Source: SXOA01 sp051004015
Lineage (GTDB): Bacteria; Planctomycetota; Planctomycetia; Pirellulales; Pirellulaceae
Assembly (NCBI GenBank): GCA_051004015.1
Contig: JBPCKT010000135.1
Coordinates: forward strand, 9,275-73,274
Length of the DNA: 64,000 nucleotides
Reading direction: 5' to 3'
Positions 35,032 through 43,497 of the stretch are shown one piece after another. The notes beneath the pieces are model-generated. The model was not told the DNA's origin. It did no database searches and was given only the letters and a program-made list of their open reading frames with translations. The position numbers were made by a program, and so were the translations under genes. Numbering within the stretch: position 1 is the first letter of the stretch; every line of letters starts with the position of its first letter.

Positions 35032-35569
35032 TGCGGTCAAGTTTCTCGATGCCGAGCGAGTGCCGTACGCCTTGATTGGAGGCCTGGCGGTTTCGTTGCG
35101 AGGCCAACCCCGCATGACGGCGGACGTCGATCTGGTCATTCACGCGGACGTGCCCCGCTCTTTGGCGTTAGCGAGAGGATTGGAAGGGACGGATTTTAAG
35201 CCGCTCTTTGACGACGTCGCCCAAGTCATTCAGAAGTCCTTCATTTTGCCTCTCCGGCACCGGACCACCAGCGTGAAAGTTGACCTTGCACTGGGCCTCT
35301 CTGGGTTTGAACAGCAGATCATGTCCCGTGCGGAGCGGCTTTCGTTGGCGGGGACCGAGATTGCAGTTGCCACGGCCGAGGACCTGTTGATCATGAAGAT
35401 TCTGGCGGGAAGGCCGCAGGACGAACAAGATATTCAGGGGCTGATGATCGCCCAGGGCAAGAATTTGGATTGGAAGTACTGTACGGATCTCGCCGCACAA
35501 CTAGGCAAGGCGCTGGGCCAGGATCTGGCGACTCGCATCACTTCGCTTCGAACCAAGTCAAATGCATAG
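34988..35569 (+). CDS. Nucleotidyltransferase-fold protein (AbiEii-like)
   Basis: The 193-residue protein has the signature of minimal nucleotidyltransferases: YALIGGLAVSLRG and MTADVDLVI (helical GG then DxD), then KVDLALG with a third acidic residue, and a C-terminal helical part (AEDLLIMKILAGRPQDEQDIQGL) as in AbiEii/AbiGii-like toxins and related proteins. ATG 34988 has AGGAAA upstream; ATG 35000 is in frame. It overlaps the 94-residue gene before it by 44 bases. A toxin-like role is inferred from fold and pairing only. Confidence 0.78.
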   Translation: MNSSMHEPLQQTLFDAVKFLDAERVPYALIGGLAVSLRGQPRMTADVDLVIHADVPRSLALARGLEGTDFKPLFDDVAQVIQKSFILPLRHRTTSVKVDLALGLSGFEQQIMSRAERLSLAGTEIAVATAEDLLIMKILAGRPQDEQDIQGLMIAQGKNLDWKYCTDLAAQLGKALGQDLATRITSLRTKSNA

Positions 35570-35589
35570 ACCAAGAGCCAGTCGTTCTC

Positions 35590-36777
35590 ATGCTCACTCC
35601 CACTCTCCAATATCAGCTCACCTTCGAAGGCCTTTGGCCGAGTGCCGTTTCGTTTCTGGATTCGTCCCGCAAGGTCGCGGCTGGAAATCAGAAGGGGGAG
35701 ATTTACGTTTGGGAGTTGCCGGAGACGCCGCCGGAGATTCCTGCCGAGGAGAAGGAGAAGAACAAAGAGCGGAAGGCACCGAACTTCAATCCAGCGCGGC
35801 GGCTGGAGGGGCATACCAACGCCATCTCGCGGCTGATTTACGATGCGGCCCGCAAACAGCTCATTTCCAGCAGCTTTGATCACATGATTCGGCTCTGGGG
35901 TATCGAAGCAGCGCCGACCGGAACAGCCGAGGCGATTCTTGACGGCGATACTCGCAAGGAGCAGTTCAAACGGACCAAGAAGGAAGAACTGCTGAAGGCC
36001 CCCGGCGTTCCCGTGCAGACCGTAGTCCCGACGAAGACGTTGGAAGCACATCAGGATTGGATTATGGCTTTGGCCATGACCGCCAGCGGCAATCGGCTCA
36101 TCAGCGGAGACTCGGCATCACAAGTCATCGTGTGGGACTTGGATAAGAACGAGCCGTTGTCGAAGTGGAAGGGCTATCCCTGGAATTGGATCGTGGCGGC
36201 GGACCTCATGGCGGATGGCCAGACGGCGCTGGTCTCCGAATATCGCTACAAGCGGGATGACTTCGACATCCCGGCCGCGGCTCTCAAACTCTGGCACACC
36301 GTGGACGGAACCGAAAAGCTCGACCTGCTGAAAGTGCAATTCCCCAAGCTCAATCCGCAGGGCCGCACGTACGGCGACGGCCAACTTTGGAGCAAGTTCG
36401 TCGGTGTCGGCCTTGTGGCGGCTGGATTCTCGCCCGATGGAAAGCAGGTCGCTGTCGGGCAAGGAGGCGAAACCGATACGGGCAAGGTCCATCTGTTGGA
36501 AACCGAAACGGGCAAGCTCAGCAAAACAGTTTCCGGCCATCAGTATGGTGTCACCGCCCTCGCCTACTCCAAAGACGGCCTGCACCTCTTCACTGCCGGC
36601 CGGGATACCTGCATCCGCATCATCCAGGTCGCCGACGGCAAGGAAGTCGCCGTCCTCGGCTCCCCGCGCGGCGGCCAGTTCAAGGACTGGATTTCCGCCA
36701 TCAGCCTCTCGCCGGATGAAACCCACCTCGCTGCTGCGGATATTGCCGGGCAGGTGGGGGTGTGGAAGCTCAAATAG
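35590..36777 (+). CDS. WD40-repeat protein
   Basis: The 395-residue protein consists of WD40-type blades: GNQKGEIYVWEL, LEGHTNAISRLIYD with SSSFDHMIRLWGI, LEAHQDWIMALAMT with GDSASQVIVWDL, VAAGFSPDGKQVAVG, VSGHQYGVTALAYS with AGRDTCIRIIQV, and ISAISLSPDETHLAAADIAGQVGVWKL. A charged insertion (about 40-60, EEKEKNKERK) interrupts the first blades. There is no signal peptide, so it is probably cytoplasmic. ATG 35590 is chosen as the first that leaves a plain WD40 start. The role is unknown, likely a scaffold. Confidence 0.85.
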   Translation: MLTPTLQYQLTFEGLWPSAVSFLDSSRKVAAGNQKGEIYVWELPETPPEIPAEEKEKNKERKAPNFNPARRLEGHTNAISRLIYDAARKQLISSSFDHMIRLWGIEAAPTGTAEAILDGDTRKEQFKRTKKEELLKAPGVPVQTVVPTKTLEAHQDWIMALAMTASGNRLISGDSASQVIVWDLDKNEPLSKWKGYPWNWIVAADLMADGQTALVSEYRYKRDDFDIPAAALKLWHTVDGTEKLDLLKVQFPKLNPQGRTYGDGQLWSKFVGVGLVAAGFSPDGKQVAVGQGGETDTGKVHLLETETGKLSKTVSGHQYGVTALAYSKDGLHLFTAGRDTCIRIIQVADGKEVAVLGSPRGGQFKDWISAISLSPDETHLAAADIAGQVGVWKLK

Positions 36778-36834
36778 GGTTCCCTGCCAGCACCTTTCCC
36801 TGTTTCATCTGTGGCAGTCCGCCCCACTTTTGCC

Positions 36835-36861
36835 TACAATAAAGGGTGCGGGAGCCCCCGC
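36835..36861 (+). promoter_or_regulatory. -10 box TACAAT followed by a small hairpin
   Basis: TACAAT at 36835-36840 has GTGGCA 18 bases upstream. Downstream GCGGG-AGC-CCCGC (36848-36860) can fold before the GGAAG-led ATG at 36891. A similar GTGGCA with TACAAT occurs before the oxidoreductase gene (48362-48392, 19-base spacing). Confidence 0.4.
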
Positions 36862-36890
36862 GAGGAAGCCTCTTTGGAAGGACGGAAGTC

Positions 36891-38408
36891 ATGGCTCAGG
36901 CACTCTCCAAGCTGATTTTTTGCGCCGTGGTGGCGGCGGCAATCGGGGTCATAGGGCCGCTGGCGGCGATGGGTGCCGCTTGCCCGTTCTGCTCGGCATC
37001 CGCTCAGACGTTTTCCGAGGAAATCGGCACGATGGACGTCGTCGTGATTGCCCGGCTGGTGGCGCTCCCTCCGAAGAAGGACAAGGAAGACGGTTTTGGC
37101 TCGGAAGTCCCCAAGGCTAAGTTCGAGATCGATCGAATCATCAAGGGAGATCCCCTGGCCAAGCCCAAGGAAACCATCGAAACCCTGTACTTCGGCGATG
37201 CCAAGCCGGGCACGGCATTCTTGGTGATGGGAATCGACCCGCCCAACGTGATGTGGTCCACGCCGCTGCCGCTGTCGGATCGGGCGCAAGAGTACCTTGG
37301 CAAAATTATCAAGCTCCCCCGCGAGGGAGTCGAGCGGTTCACCTTCTTCCAGAATTTCCTGGAGGACACGGACGAGATGTTGGCCCGCGACGCTTACGAT
37401 GAATTCGCCAAGGCTTCCTACGACACGATCCGCACCCTCAAGGATCACATGGATCACGACAAGCTCGTCGGCTGGATCAAAGATTCCAACATCCCCGCCA
37501 GCCGCCGCCGTTTGTACCTCGTGATGCTGGGGATCTGCGGCAGCGAGGACGATCTGCCGATGCTGGAGAAATTTATCAAGTCGGAGGACCGGAAAGAGAA
37601 GCAGGGGCTGGACGCGCTGATTGCCTGCTACATAACGCTCAAGAAGGAAGCCGGCCTGCCGCTGATTGAAGAGCTGTTCCTGAAGAATAAGAAGAGCGAC
37701 TACGCCGATACCTATGCCGCCATCATGGCCCTGCGGTTTCATGCCAGCGAAGGGAAGGTCGTCGAGAAGAAACGGCTGCTGGAAGGTTTCCACTACATGC
37801 TCGAGCGGCCGGAGCTCGCGGACCTGGTGATTCCCGACCTGGCCCGGTTCGAGGACTGGGCCCCCATCGACAAGCTGTTCGACCTCTACAAGAAGGCGGA
37901 CGAGAAGACGAGCTGGGTGCGCGTGCCCGTGGTCAACTACCTGCGTGTCTGCCCACTGCCCAAGGCGAAGGAGCTGCTGAAGGAATGCGAGAAAATTGAT
38001 CCGCAGGCGGTGAAGCGGGCCAACACGTTCTTCCCCGCCACGCCGGCCACCCAGCCGGTTGATCCGAACAAAGCCTCGCGGGTGAATTTCCCGAAAAAGT
38101 TGCATGAAAAATCGGGCGGGCCGAGCGATGCCCAGCCGGTCGTCTTCCAGGCCCCGATTCCGCAGCCGGACGAAGAATCGGGAATCGGCCCGGGGGATTC
38201 CGCTTCCGCCAAGCCCCGCCCGCTGCCGGCCCTGGACGCGGCCGGACTGGCCAGCATTAACAAAGGGGCGGCGCCGGCCAAGGCGTTGCGGCAAAACCCC
38301 CTGATGGTCCCGAACCTGTGGCAGCTCATCGGCGTACCAGTCGGTGCGGGGCTGGCGCTGCTGTTTGTGCAGTGGTCCATCCTGCGTGGCGGCGTCCGGA
38401 AGAGATAG
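36891..38408 (+). CDS. Exported membrane-anchored protein, unknown family
   Basis: The 505-residue product has a signal peptide (about 1-31), then CPFC near the mature N-terminus, a beta-rich domain (about 45-130), a helical HEAT-like middle (about 170-390), a Pro-rich linker and a C-terminal transmembrane helix (LIGVPVGAGLALLFVQWSIL). GGAAGGAC precedes ATG 36891. The CPFC pair could bind metal or form a disulfide. The DUF3299 gene follows after 17 bases, so the pair is likely co-transcribed. I do not recognise a named family. Confidence 0.75.
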   Translation: MAQALSKLIFCAVVAAAIGVIGPLAAMGAACPFCSASAQTFSEEIGTMDVVVIARLVALPPKKDKEDGFGSEVPKAKFEIDRIIKGDPLAKPKETIETLYFGDAKPGTAFLVMGIDPPNVMWSTPLPLSDRAQEYLGKIIKLPREGVERFTFFQNFLEDTDEMLARDAYDEFAKASYDTIRTLKDHMDHDKLVGWIKDSNIPASRRRLYLVMLGICGSEDDLPMLEKFIKSEDRKEKQGLDALIACYITLKKEAGLPLIEELFLKNKKSDYADTYAAIMALRFHASEGKVVEKKRLLEGFHYMLERPELADLVIPDLARFEDWAPIDKLFDLYKKADEKTSWVRVPVVNYLRVCPLPKAKELLKECEKIDPQAVKRANTFFPATPATQPVDPNKASRVNFPKKLHEKSGGPSDAQPVVFQAPIPQPDEESGIGPGDSASAKPRPLPALDAAGLASINKGAAPAKALRQNPLMVPNLWQLIGVPVGAGLALLFVQWSILRGGVRKR

Positions 38409-38425
38409 TGCGGAGGAGATCAGGA

Positions 38426-39142
38426 ATGAGCGGCACGCTGGAAAAAATCAAACCATCGCTGGAGATGCAACCGGCGTTCAGCGAAACGGCGCATTATCGC
38501 ACCATCAGCCGCTCCGCGGTCATCGCGCTCATTCTCTCCATCGTCTCGCTACTGGCCTTTTTCGTCTCCTGGATGCTGGTGCTGCCCGTCGTGGCCCTGG
38601 TGCTGGGGCTGACGGCTCTTTCGACCATCCGCCGTTACCCGGAGGAATACACCGGCGCGGGGGCGGCCCTCGCCGCGATCGGCATCTCCACCGGCGCCTT
38701 CCTGCTGGCCGCCACCTGGCACACGGTGGATTACGTCACCGAAGTTCCGGAGGGCTATTCCCGCGTCAGCTTTTCTGAGCTGCAGCCGGACATGAAGAAT
38801 CCCAATTCGCTGATTCGCAACTTGGACGCGATCTTGCCCAAGCGGGCCGCCGAACTCAACGGCCAGCCGGTCTTCATCAAGGGGTACATGCATCCCGGCG
38901 TGGCCACGATGGGAAAGGTGGACCATTTCATCCTCGTGCCGGACATGGGAACCTGCTGCTTCGGGGGTCAACCGAAGGCGACGGACATGATCGAGGTCAA
39001 GATCAAGCCGGACGCCTCGCGGGTGAAATACTCCACCCGCACGGTCAAGCTGGCGGGCAAGTTCGTCCTGGCGGAACGATCCTCCGAATTCGGCGACCTG
39101 CATTCCGTCGTCTATCATCTCGAAGCCGACGTGGCGAAATAA
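38426..39142 (+). CDS. Membrane protein with DUF4190-like spans and DUF3299 domain
   Basis: The 238-residue protein has two transmembrane helices (about 30-62 and 73-95) with a DUF4190-like look, then a C-terminal DUF3299 domain marked by PVFIKGYMHPG, HFILVPDMGTCCFGGQP and a closing LAGKFVLAERS. DUF3299 proteins are periplasmic and of unknown function, often linked to lipid or metal export genes; this is recollection. GGAGGAGATCAGGA precedes ATG 38426. Confidence 0.82.
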   Translation: MSGTLEKIKPSLEMQPAFSETAHYRTISRSAVIALILSIVSLLAFFVSWMLVLPVVALVLGLTALSTIRRYPEEYTGAGAALAAIGISTGAFLLAATWHTVDYVTEVPEGYSRVSFSELQPDMKNPNSLIRNLDAILPKRAAELNGQPVFIKGYMHPGVATMGKVDHFILVPDMGTCCFGGQPKATDMIEVKIKPDASRVKYSTRTVKLAGKFVLAERSSEFGDLHSVVYHLEADVAK

Positions 39143-39151
39143 TTCCCGCCT

Positions 39152-39257
39152 CGTTCCCACGCTCCGCGTGGGAACGCACGTCTTGGACGCTCCGCGTCCC
39201 TGCCAGCGGAGACGCAGAGCGTCAAGAACGTGCGTGACGACGCAGAGTGTCGTCACG
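39152..39257. repeat. Cluster of four hairpins between DUF3299 and pckA genes
   Basis: CGTTCCCACGC-TCC-GCGTGGGAACG (39152-39176) is an 11-bp perfect stem. Further hairpins follow at 39185-39199 (GGACGC/GCGTCC), 39211-39223 (GACGC/GCGTC) and 39233-39257 (CGTGACGAC/GTCGTCACG). They fill the first half of the 207-base gap 39143-39349 and could end transcription of the upstream genes. Confidence 0.75.
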
Positions 39258-39349
39258 AGGACGTATTGCCGCCCATTTTCAGCCTTGGCCCAACACTTGC
39301 TCGCGGGTATTCTTCACGCTGGCAATGTCTTTCTCGCAAGGAGGCGAAC

Positions 39350-40996
39350 ATGTCCGCGCTCACGTTCCCGGCAACGGCTGCCGGTTTTTCGTCCGTTCCA
39401 CTCATTTCCCCTATGCCTTCCCACCGCATCGACCTGCTGGAGTACGGCATCTTCGCCCGGGGTGTGCTGCGGAACCCGTCTCGCGCCCTGCTCTATGAAG
39501 ACGCCGTGCGGCATGACGAAGGGGTCATCACCTCGGCGGGGGCCATCGTTGCCCGCTCCCACGCCAAGACCGGCCGCAGCCCCAAGGACAAACGGCTGGT
39601 GGACGAGCCCGCCAGCACGAAGGACATCTGGTGGGGGCCGGTGAACATCAAGCTCTCGCCGCAGTCCTTCCGCATGAACCGCAGGCGGGCCGTTGATTAT
39701 CTCTCCACCTGTTCCCGCATCTACGTCATCGATGGCTTCGCCGGCTGGGACCCGGAGCATCGCATCAAGGTCCGTGTTATCTGCTCCCGCCCGTACCATG
39801 CCCTGTTCATGCAGAACATGCTGATCCGCCCCAGCGAGGAAGAGCTGGCGACGTTTGGAAAACCGGACTACGTCATCTTCAACGCCGGCGCTTTCCCCGC
39901 GGATGAAGAAGTGCCAGGCGTCACCAGCGAGACCAGCGTCTGCTTGAATTTCGAATCAGGTGAATTCGTCATCCTGGGAACCGAGTATGCCGGCGAAATG
40001 AAAAAGGGGGTCTTCACCATCATGCATTACCTGATGCCCAAGCGCGGCGTCCTGTCGATGCACTGCTCGGCCAACGAAGGCCAGGCGGGCGACGTGACCT
40101 TGTTCTTCGGCCTATCGGGCACGGGCAAGACCACGCTCTCCGCCGACCCGCGCCGCAAGCTCATCGGCGACGACGAGCATTGCTGGACGGAGAAAGGCGT
40201 CTTCAATATCGAAGGGGGGTGCTATGCCAAGTGCATCAATCTGTCGGCGGAAAAGGAGCCGGAGATCTTTGCCGCCATCCGCTACGGAACCGTGCTGGAG
40301 AACGTAATTCTGCACCCTGAGACGCGGGTGGTCGATTTCGCGGACGCCAAGCTGACCGAGAACACGCGGGCCAGCTACCCGATTGAATTCATCCCCAATG
40401 CCAAGATTCCCTGCCTCGGCGGGCACCCCAAGAACATCATCCTGCTCACCTGCGATGCCTTCGGCGTGCTGCCGCCGGTCAGCAAGCTCTCCCCCGAGCA
40501 GCTCATGTATCACTTCATCAGCGGCTACACGGCCAAGGTGGCGGGGACAGAACAAGGGGTGAAGGAGCCCGAAGCCACCTTCAGCGCCTGCTATGGGGCC
40601 GCGTTCCTGATCTGGCATCCCATGAAATACGCCCAGCTTCTGGCGGACAAGATGCAGCACCACGCCGCCGGGGCCTGGCTGGTGAACACCGGCTGGACCG
40701 GCGGCAGCTACGGCGCCGGCAGCCGGATCAAGCTGGCTCACACGCGGGCGATTATCGACGCTATCCACAGCGGCGAACTGGCCAGAGCTTCCATGAAGGC
40801 CGAACCGGTCTTCGGCCTGTCCATCCCCACCGCTTGCCCCGGCGTCCCCAGTGAGATTCTCTCGCCGAAGTCCTCGTGGCGAGACAAATCGGCCTACGAC
40901 GCCACCGCTGCGAAGCTGGCCAGACTATTCCGCGAGAACTTCGCGGACTATGCCGACCAGGCGACGGAGAAGGTGCAGGGGGCGGGGCCCGGATAG
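39350..40996 (+). CDS. pckA: Phosphoenolpyruvate carboxykinase (ATP)
   Basis: The 548-residue enzyme converts oxaloacetate and ATP to phosphoenolpyruvate and CO2 in gluconeogenesis. Family landmarks are the N-terminal GRSPKDKR, the oxaloacetate region, HYLMPKRGVLSMHCSAN, the kinase loop FFGLSGTGKTTLS, the metal site IGDDEHCW and NTGWTGGSYGAGSRI. ATG 39350 has AAGGAGG five bases before it, and about 30 residues precede the usual start of the family. The length is otherwise normal. Its stop is 18 bases from the convergent lipoprotein gene. Confidence 0.96.
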   Translation: MSALTFPATAAGFSSVPLISPMPSHRIDLLEYGIFARGVLRNPSRALLYEDAVRHDEGVITSAGAIVARSHAKTGRSPKDKRLVDEPASTKDIWWGPVNIKLSPQSFRMNRRRAVDYLSTCSRIYVIDGFAGWDPEHRIKVRVICSRPYHALFMQNMLIRPSEEELATFGKPDYVIFNAGAFPADEEVPGVTSETSVCLNFESGEFVILGTEYAGEMKKGVFTIMHYLMPKRGVLSMHCSANEGQAGDVTLFFGLSGTGKTTLSADPRRKLIGDDEHCWTEKGVFNIEGGCYAKCINLSAEKEPEIFAAIRYGTVLENVILHPETRVVDFADAKLTENTRASYPIEFIPNAKIPCLGGHPKNIILLTCDAFGVLPPVSKLSPEQLMYHFISGYTAKVAGTEQGVKEPEATFSACYGAAFLIWHPMKYAQLLADKMQHHAAGAWLVNTGWTGGSYGAGSRIKLAHTRAIIDAIHSGELARASMKAEPVFGLSIPTACPGVPSEILSPKSSWRDKSAYDATAAKLARLFRENFADYADQATEKVQGAGPG

Positions 40997-41014
40997 ATCC
41001 AATCCTGGGCGAGT

Positions 41015-41563
41015 TTATTCCTCCTTTTTTTCCGGTGGAGCGGCACTGAATGTAACGGGACAAGAGTAAATGACCCGTCCGCCGGGGACCCGTAAGTCCT
41101 TGATTTTCATCGTCGCATCTCCCACCCCCTGAGGCCGGATGGTCCCAGAGAGGCGGCATGAGCCTTGCTGTTTCTTCACAAGTCGAAGGTTGCCTATACC
41201 CACAATATGCAGCCCATTAGGCATTTGCCTTTCAAACGTGACACTCAGCAATTCGGGCGGTTTCTGCTTCCCCACCCCCAGCTCCAGGTCCACGATATAC
41301 CATTCGTGATAAACGAGCTCTTCATTGAGTTTTGTTCCCTGAATGGTTTTATCGGGATCGAGGGTGAACGAGTGGAACTGAATCGTCCTCTTTGCCTTGG
41401 ATCGAATGTCCCGCCGCTCCGCCTCCTCCCGCTTCTTGATCGTCTCGAAATCAAATTGATCAGCCTTGACACTGGGCCCCCGTGAGCAAGCAGGTAGAGC
41501 GCTGAGCAGAGCGATCAGTACGACGAACCTAGCCGTTTTCGAATTCGATAGCACGTTTGTCAT
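41015..41563 (-). CDS. Predicted lipoprotein
   Basis: The 182-residue product has a lipoprotein signal (ARFVVLIALLSALPAC, lipobox ALPAC) that lgt at 21457 could modify. The mature part has a charged helix (FETIKKREEAERRDIRSKAK) and then beta-rich text (YIVDLELGVG, GLHIVGIGNLRLV). ATG 41563 with GAGG upstream is chosen over a much longer in-frame reading. It is the last of three minus-strand genes (42980 to 41015) with gaps of 32 and 11 bases. The family is unknown. Confidence 0.75.
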   Translation of the reverse strand: MTNVLSNSKTARFVVLIALLSALPACSRGPSVKADQFDFETIKKREEAERRDIRSKAKRTIQFHSFTLDPDKTIQGTKLNEELVYHEWYIVDLELGVGKQKPPELLSVTFERQMPNGLHIVGIGNLRLVKKQQGSCRLSGTIRPQGVGDATMKIKDLRVPGGRVIYSCPVTFSAAPPEKKEE

Positions 41564-41574
41564 ACGACCTCGTT

Positions 41575-41976
41575 TTATGCCGGACCATCGACGATGATCT
41601 CGTGGCTGGAAACGCCTCCGGGCCCGGTCGCCAAGAGACGCACCCAATTCCAGCCCTGGACCCATTTTCCGTAGAACGGATACCCGGCGGCGGGCATTCC
41701 CAAGCTTCTGTCCCAAGTCCCCTCGGCCGTCGACGTTCCCTGTTTCGTGTAATACTCGATGTACATCGGCGTGCCTTCCGTTCTCCACCACCAGACTCCG
41801 ACTTCATAAGCCGTGCTCGCCGGGCCGCCTCCGGTAGCGAAGATCATCTCCGATTCGCCCCAATGCGAAAATTCCGCGGGGTCCGTCATCCACCAGTCCG
41901 CATGGGCAATCATCGTTGGAAATGTGAGCATAACAAGGACAGCCAGAACCATCAAGAATCGTGAAGATTTCGACAT
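41575..41976 (-). CDS. Small exported protein
   Basis: The 133-residue product has a signal peptide (about 1-26, ending MIAHA) and a mature domain rich in Trp, Gly and Tyr (DWWMTDPAEFSHWGE; YEVGVWWWRTEG; YGKWVQGWNWVRLLATGPGG), suggesting a beta-sandwich that binds sugar or a surface. GAGGATCC precedes ATG 41976. It lies between a DUF1559 gene and a lipoprotein gene in one probable operon. I do not recognise the family. Confidence 0.75.
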   Translation of the reverse strand: MSKSSRFLMVLAVLVMLTFPTMIAHADWWMTDPAEFSHWGESEMIFATGGGPASTAYEVGVWWWRTEGTPMYIEYYTKQGTSTAEGTWDRSLGMPAAGYPFYGKWVQGWNWVRLLATGPGGVSSHEIIVDGPA

Positions 41977-42008
41977 TGGATCCTCGTTCTGAAAAGAGAA
42001 GGAAAACG

Positions 42009-42980
42009 TCACTCGGCGCCGTTTCGCGATCCGAGACCGCGCCAGACCTTAAGAGCAATTTGATCGGACGTAAACACAACGTGCCCATCCGCGTAGAGGG
42101 ACTGGACACCATTGCCGTGCATGCTACCCGCGGTAAACGCGCCTTGCGGCAGATAGTTTTCATTCGAACAGCTATTTCTATTCGGTTGCAGAACGTGGTT
42201 GTAAAGGGAGGCCCCCCACCCACCCTCTACCCACGGACGGCCCATACGCCAGTGCTTACCCGCCACAGTTGTCGTTCCTTCCATGATTTGAAAGGCGTTC
42301 TCGTCGCACATTTGACGGAACTTCTCAAGGTCTTCCGGTGCCAAGAACGGTTCTCGTGTAGCCCAAATGCTCCGCCGGAGCGCCTTGGAACCATCGCCCA
42401 CGAGGATCTCGCTGACCGCGACGGTATTGGAAGTTCCATCGCTAACATCCGCCGTGGAGACGATCCCACCAATGCCATTCAGAAACGTTCCCGATGGCAT
42501 CTGAAAAATCCCATCGAAGCCATATTTTTGAAATCCCTGTCCGAAGTTGCCAGCGTAATTCGTCCCCGCGAATTTCGCGGAATCGCCGCCGCCAGACGTC
42601 GGTTGCGGGTCAATACTCGCGGGATTTGACGGATCATCCGGGCAGCGGAAAATAGCCACGGCAAAATATCGGCTGGGGACATCATTCATCACTGGGTTGA
42701 CACTCAAGTCAACGTGACGGGCAATATCGTCGCGTTCGAGAAAGGGGAGGAGCCTTGCGAGATAACTGTAGTTTCCGCCCATCCCGTCTGGAAAGGCCGA
42801 AGCATGCGCCGCTTGAAAACTTGCGATGCTAACTCCGATTTGACGGAGGTTGTTGCTGCACTGCATTCGCCGGGCAGCTTCGCGGGAGTATTGAATCGCC
42901 GGCAGCAGGAGCGCGATAACGACGCCGACAATAGCGATGACAACGCAGAGCTCAAGCAGAGTGAACGCGCGAGTCTTCAT
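42009..42980 (-). CDS. DUF1559 protein with prepilin-type N-terminus
   Basis: The 323-residue protein begins with a type IV prepilin motif (AFTLLELCVVIAIVGVVIALLLP, Glu at +5) and continues REAARRMQCSNNLRQIG, the usual entry to DUF1559. The C-terminus has the family's VQSLYADGHVVF motif and closes with RGLGSRNG. DUF1559 proteins are strongly expanded in planctomycetes and form pseudopilin-like surface proteins of unknown function. It leads a three-gene operon. TATAAT lies on the minus strand at 43126-43121, giving a leader of about 140 bases. Confidence 0.92.
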   Translation of the reverse strand: MKTRAFTLLELCVVIAIVGVVIALLLPAIQYSREAARRMQCSNNLRQIGVSIASFQAAHASAFPDGMGGNYSYLARLLPFLERDDIARHVDLSVNPVMNDVPSRYFAVAIFRCPDDPSNPASIDPQPTSGGGDSAKFAGTNYAGNFGQGFQKYGFDGIFQMPSGTFLNGIGGIVSTADVSDGTSNTVAVSEILVGDGSKALRRSIWATREPFLAPEDLEKFRQMCDENAFQIMEGTTTVAGKHWRMGRPWVEGGWGASLYNHVLQPNRNSCSNENYLPQGAFTAGSMHGNGVQSLYADGHVVFTSDQIALKVWRGLGSRNGAE

Positions 42981-43120
42981 TTTCTTGCCCTACCGAGAAG
43001 TGCAGAGCCCAACTCCAAGACAAGTTACCGCGCGCGCGCCCCCAACTGTCAACGCAATCTGGGAAAATCTTTCGAGGTTTAATGCCCATGTAGGCATAGC
43101 GGCACAACCTAAAAGGCTAA

Positions 43121-43126
43121 ATTATA
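43121..43126 (-). promoter_or_regulatory. TATAAT hexamer upstream of the DUF1559 operon
   Basis: A consensus -10 on the minus strand in the 274-base gap 42981-43254. No good -35 is visible. The palindrome ATGCC-CATGTA-GGCAT (43082-43097) lies just downstream and could be an operator. Confidence 0.4.
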
Positions 43127-43254
43127 TGCCCTAAAAGTATTGGTCTGCACAACGGAGTGAGATTATTCCGACCGGAGAGTGCCTAACCTCTTCGCAGCTT
43201 TTTGGTCGCGCGGTGTAGAGAAGAGAAACGTGCAGGGAGCGGGGCCGAAGTAGG

Positions 43255-43497
43255 TCAAAGCATGCTCGGCGTCGGATTGTGCGGCACCGCTTCGGCGTCG
43301 TCTGCGGTCAGGGGCGTGCGGCTTTGCTCGTAGCCCGTGCAGCCGACGAGGGGGCTCCCTTGCTCGAACTTGTAGGTGCCGTCGTTGTTTTTCTGGAGCG
43401 TGGCCCAGCGGACGTAGGAGAGCATCTGCTGCTCGGAATCAAAGGTCGCCGCGAGCTTTTTGGCTCTGCCGGGCTTGAGGCAGTAGAGGTAATGCAT
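43255..43497 (-). CDS. Small conserved-looking soluble protein
   Basis: The 80-residue product starts at ATG 43497 with AAGGAG eight bases upstream. It overlaps the end of the amidohydrolase gene by 59 bases in another frame, so the two are coupled. It is soluble, with SEQQMLSYVRWATLQ as a likely helix and GTYKFEQGSPLVGCTGYE. I do not recognise a family. Confidence 0.65.
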   Translation of the reverse strand: MHYLYCLKPGRAKKLAATFDSEQQMLSYVRWATLQKNNDGTYKFEQGSPLVGCTGYEQSRTPLTADDAEAVPHNPTPSML

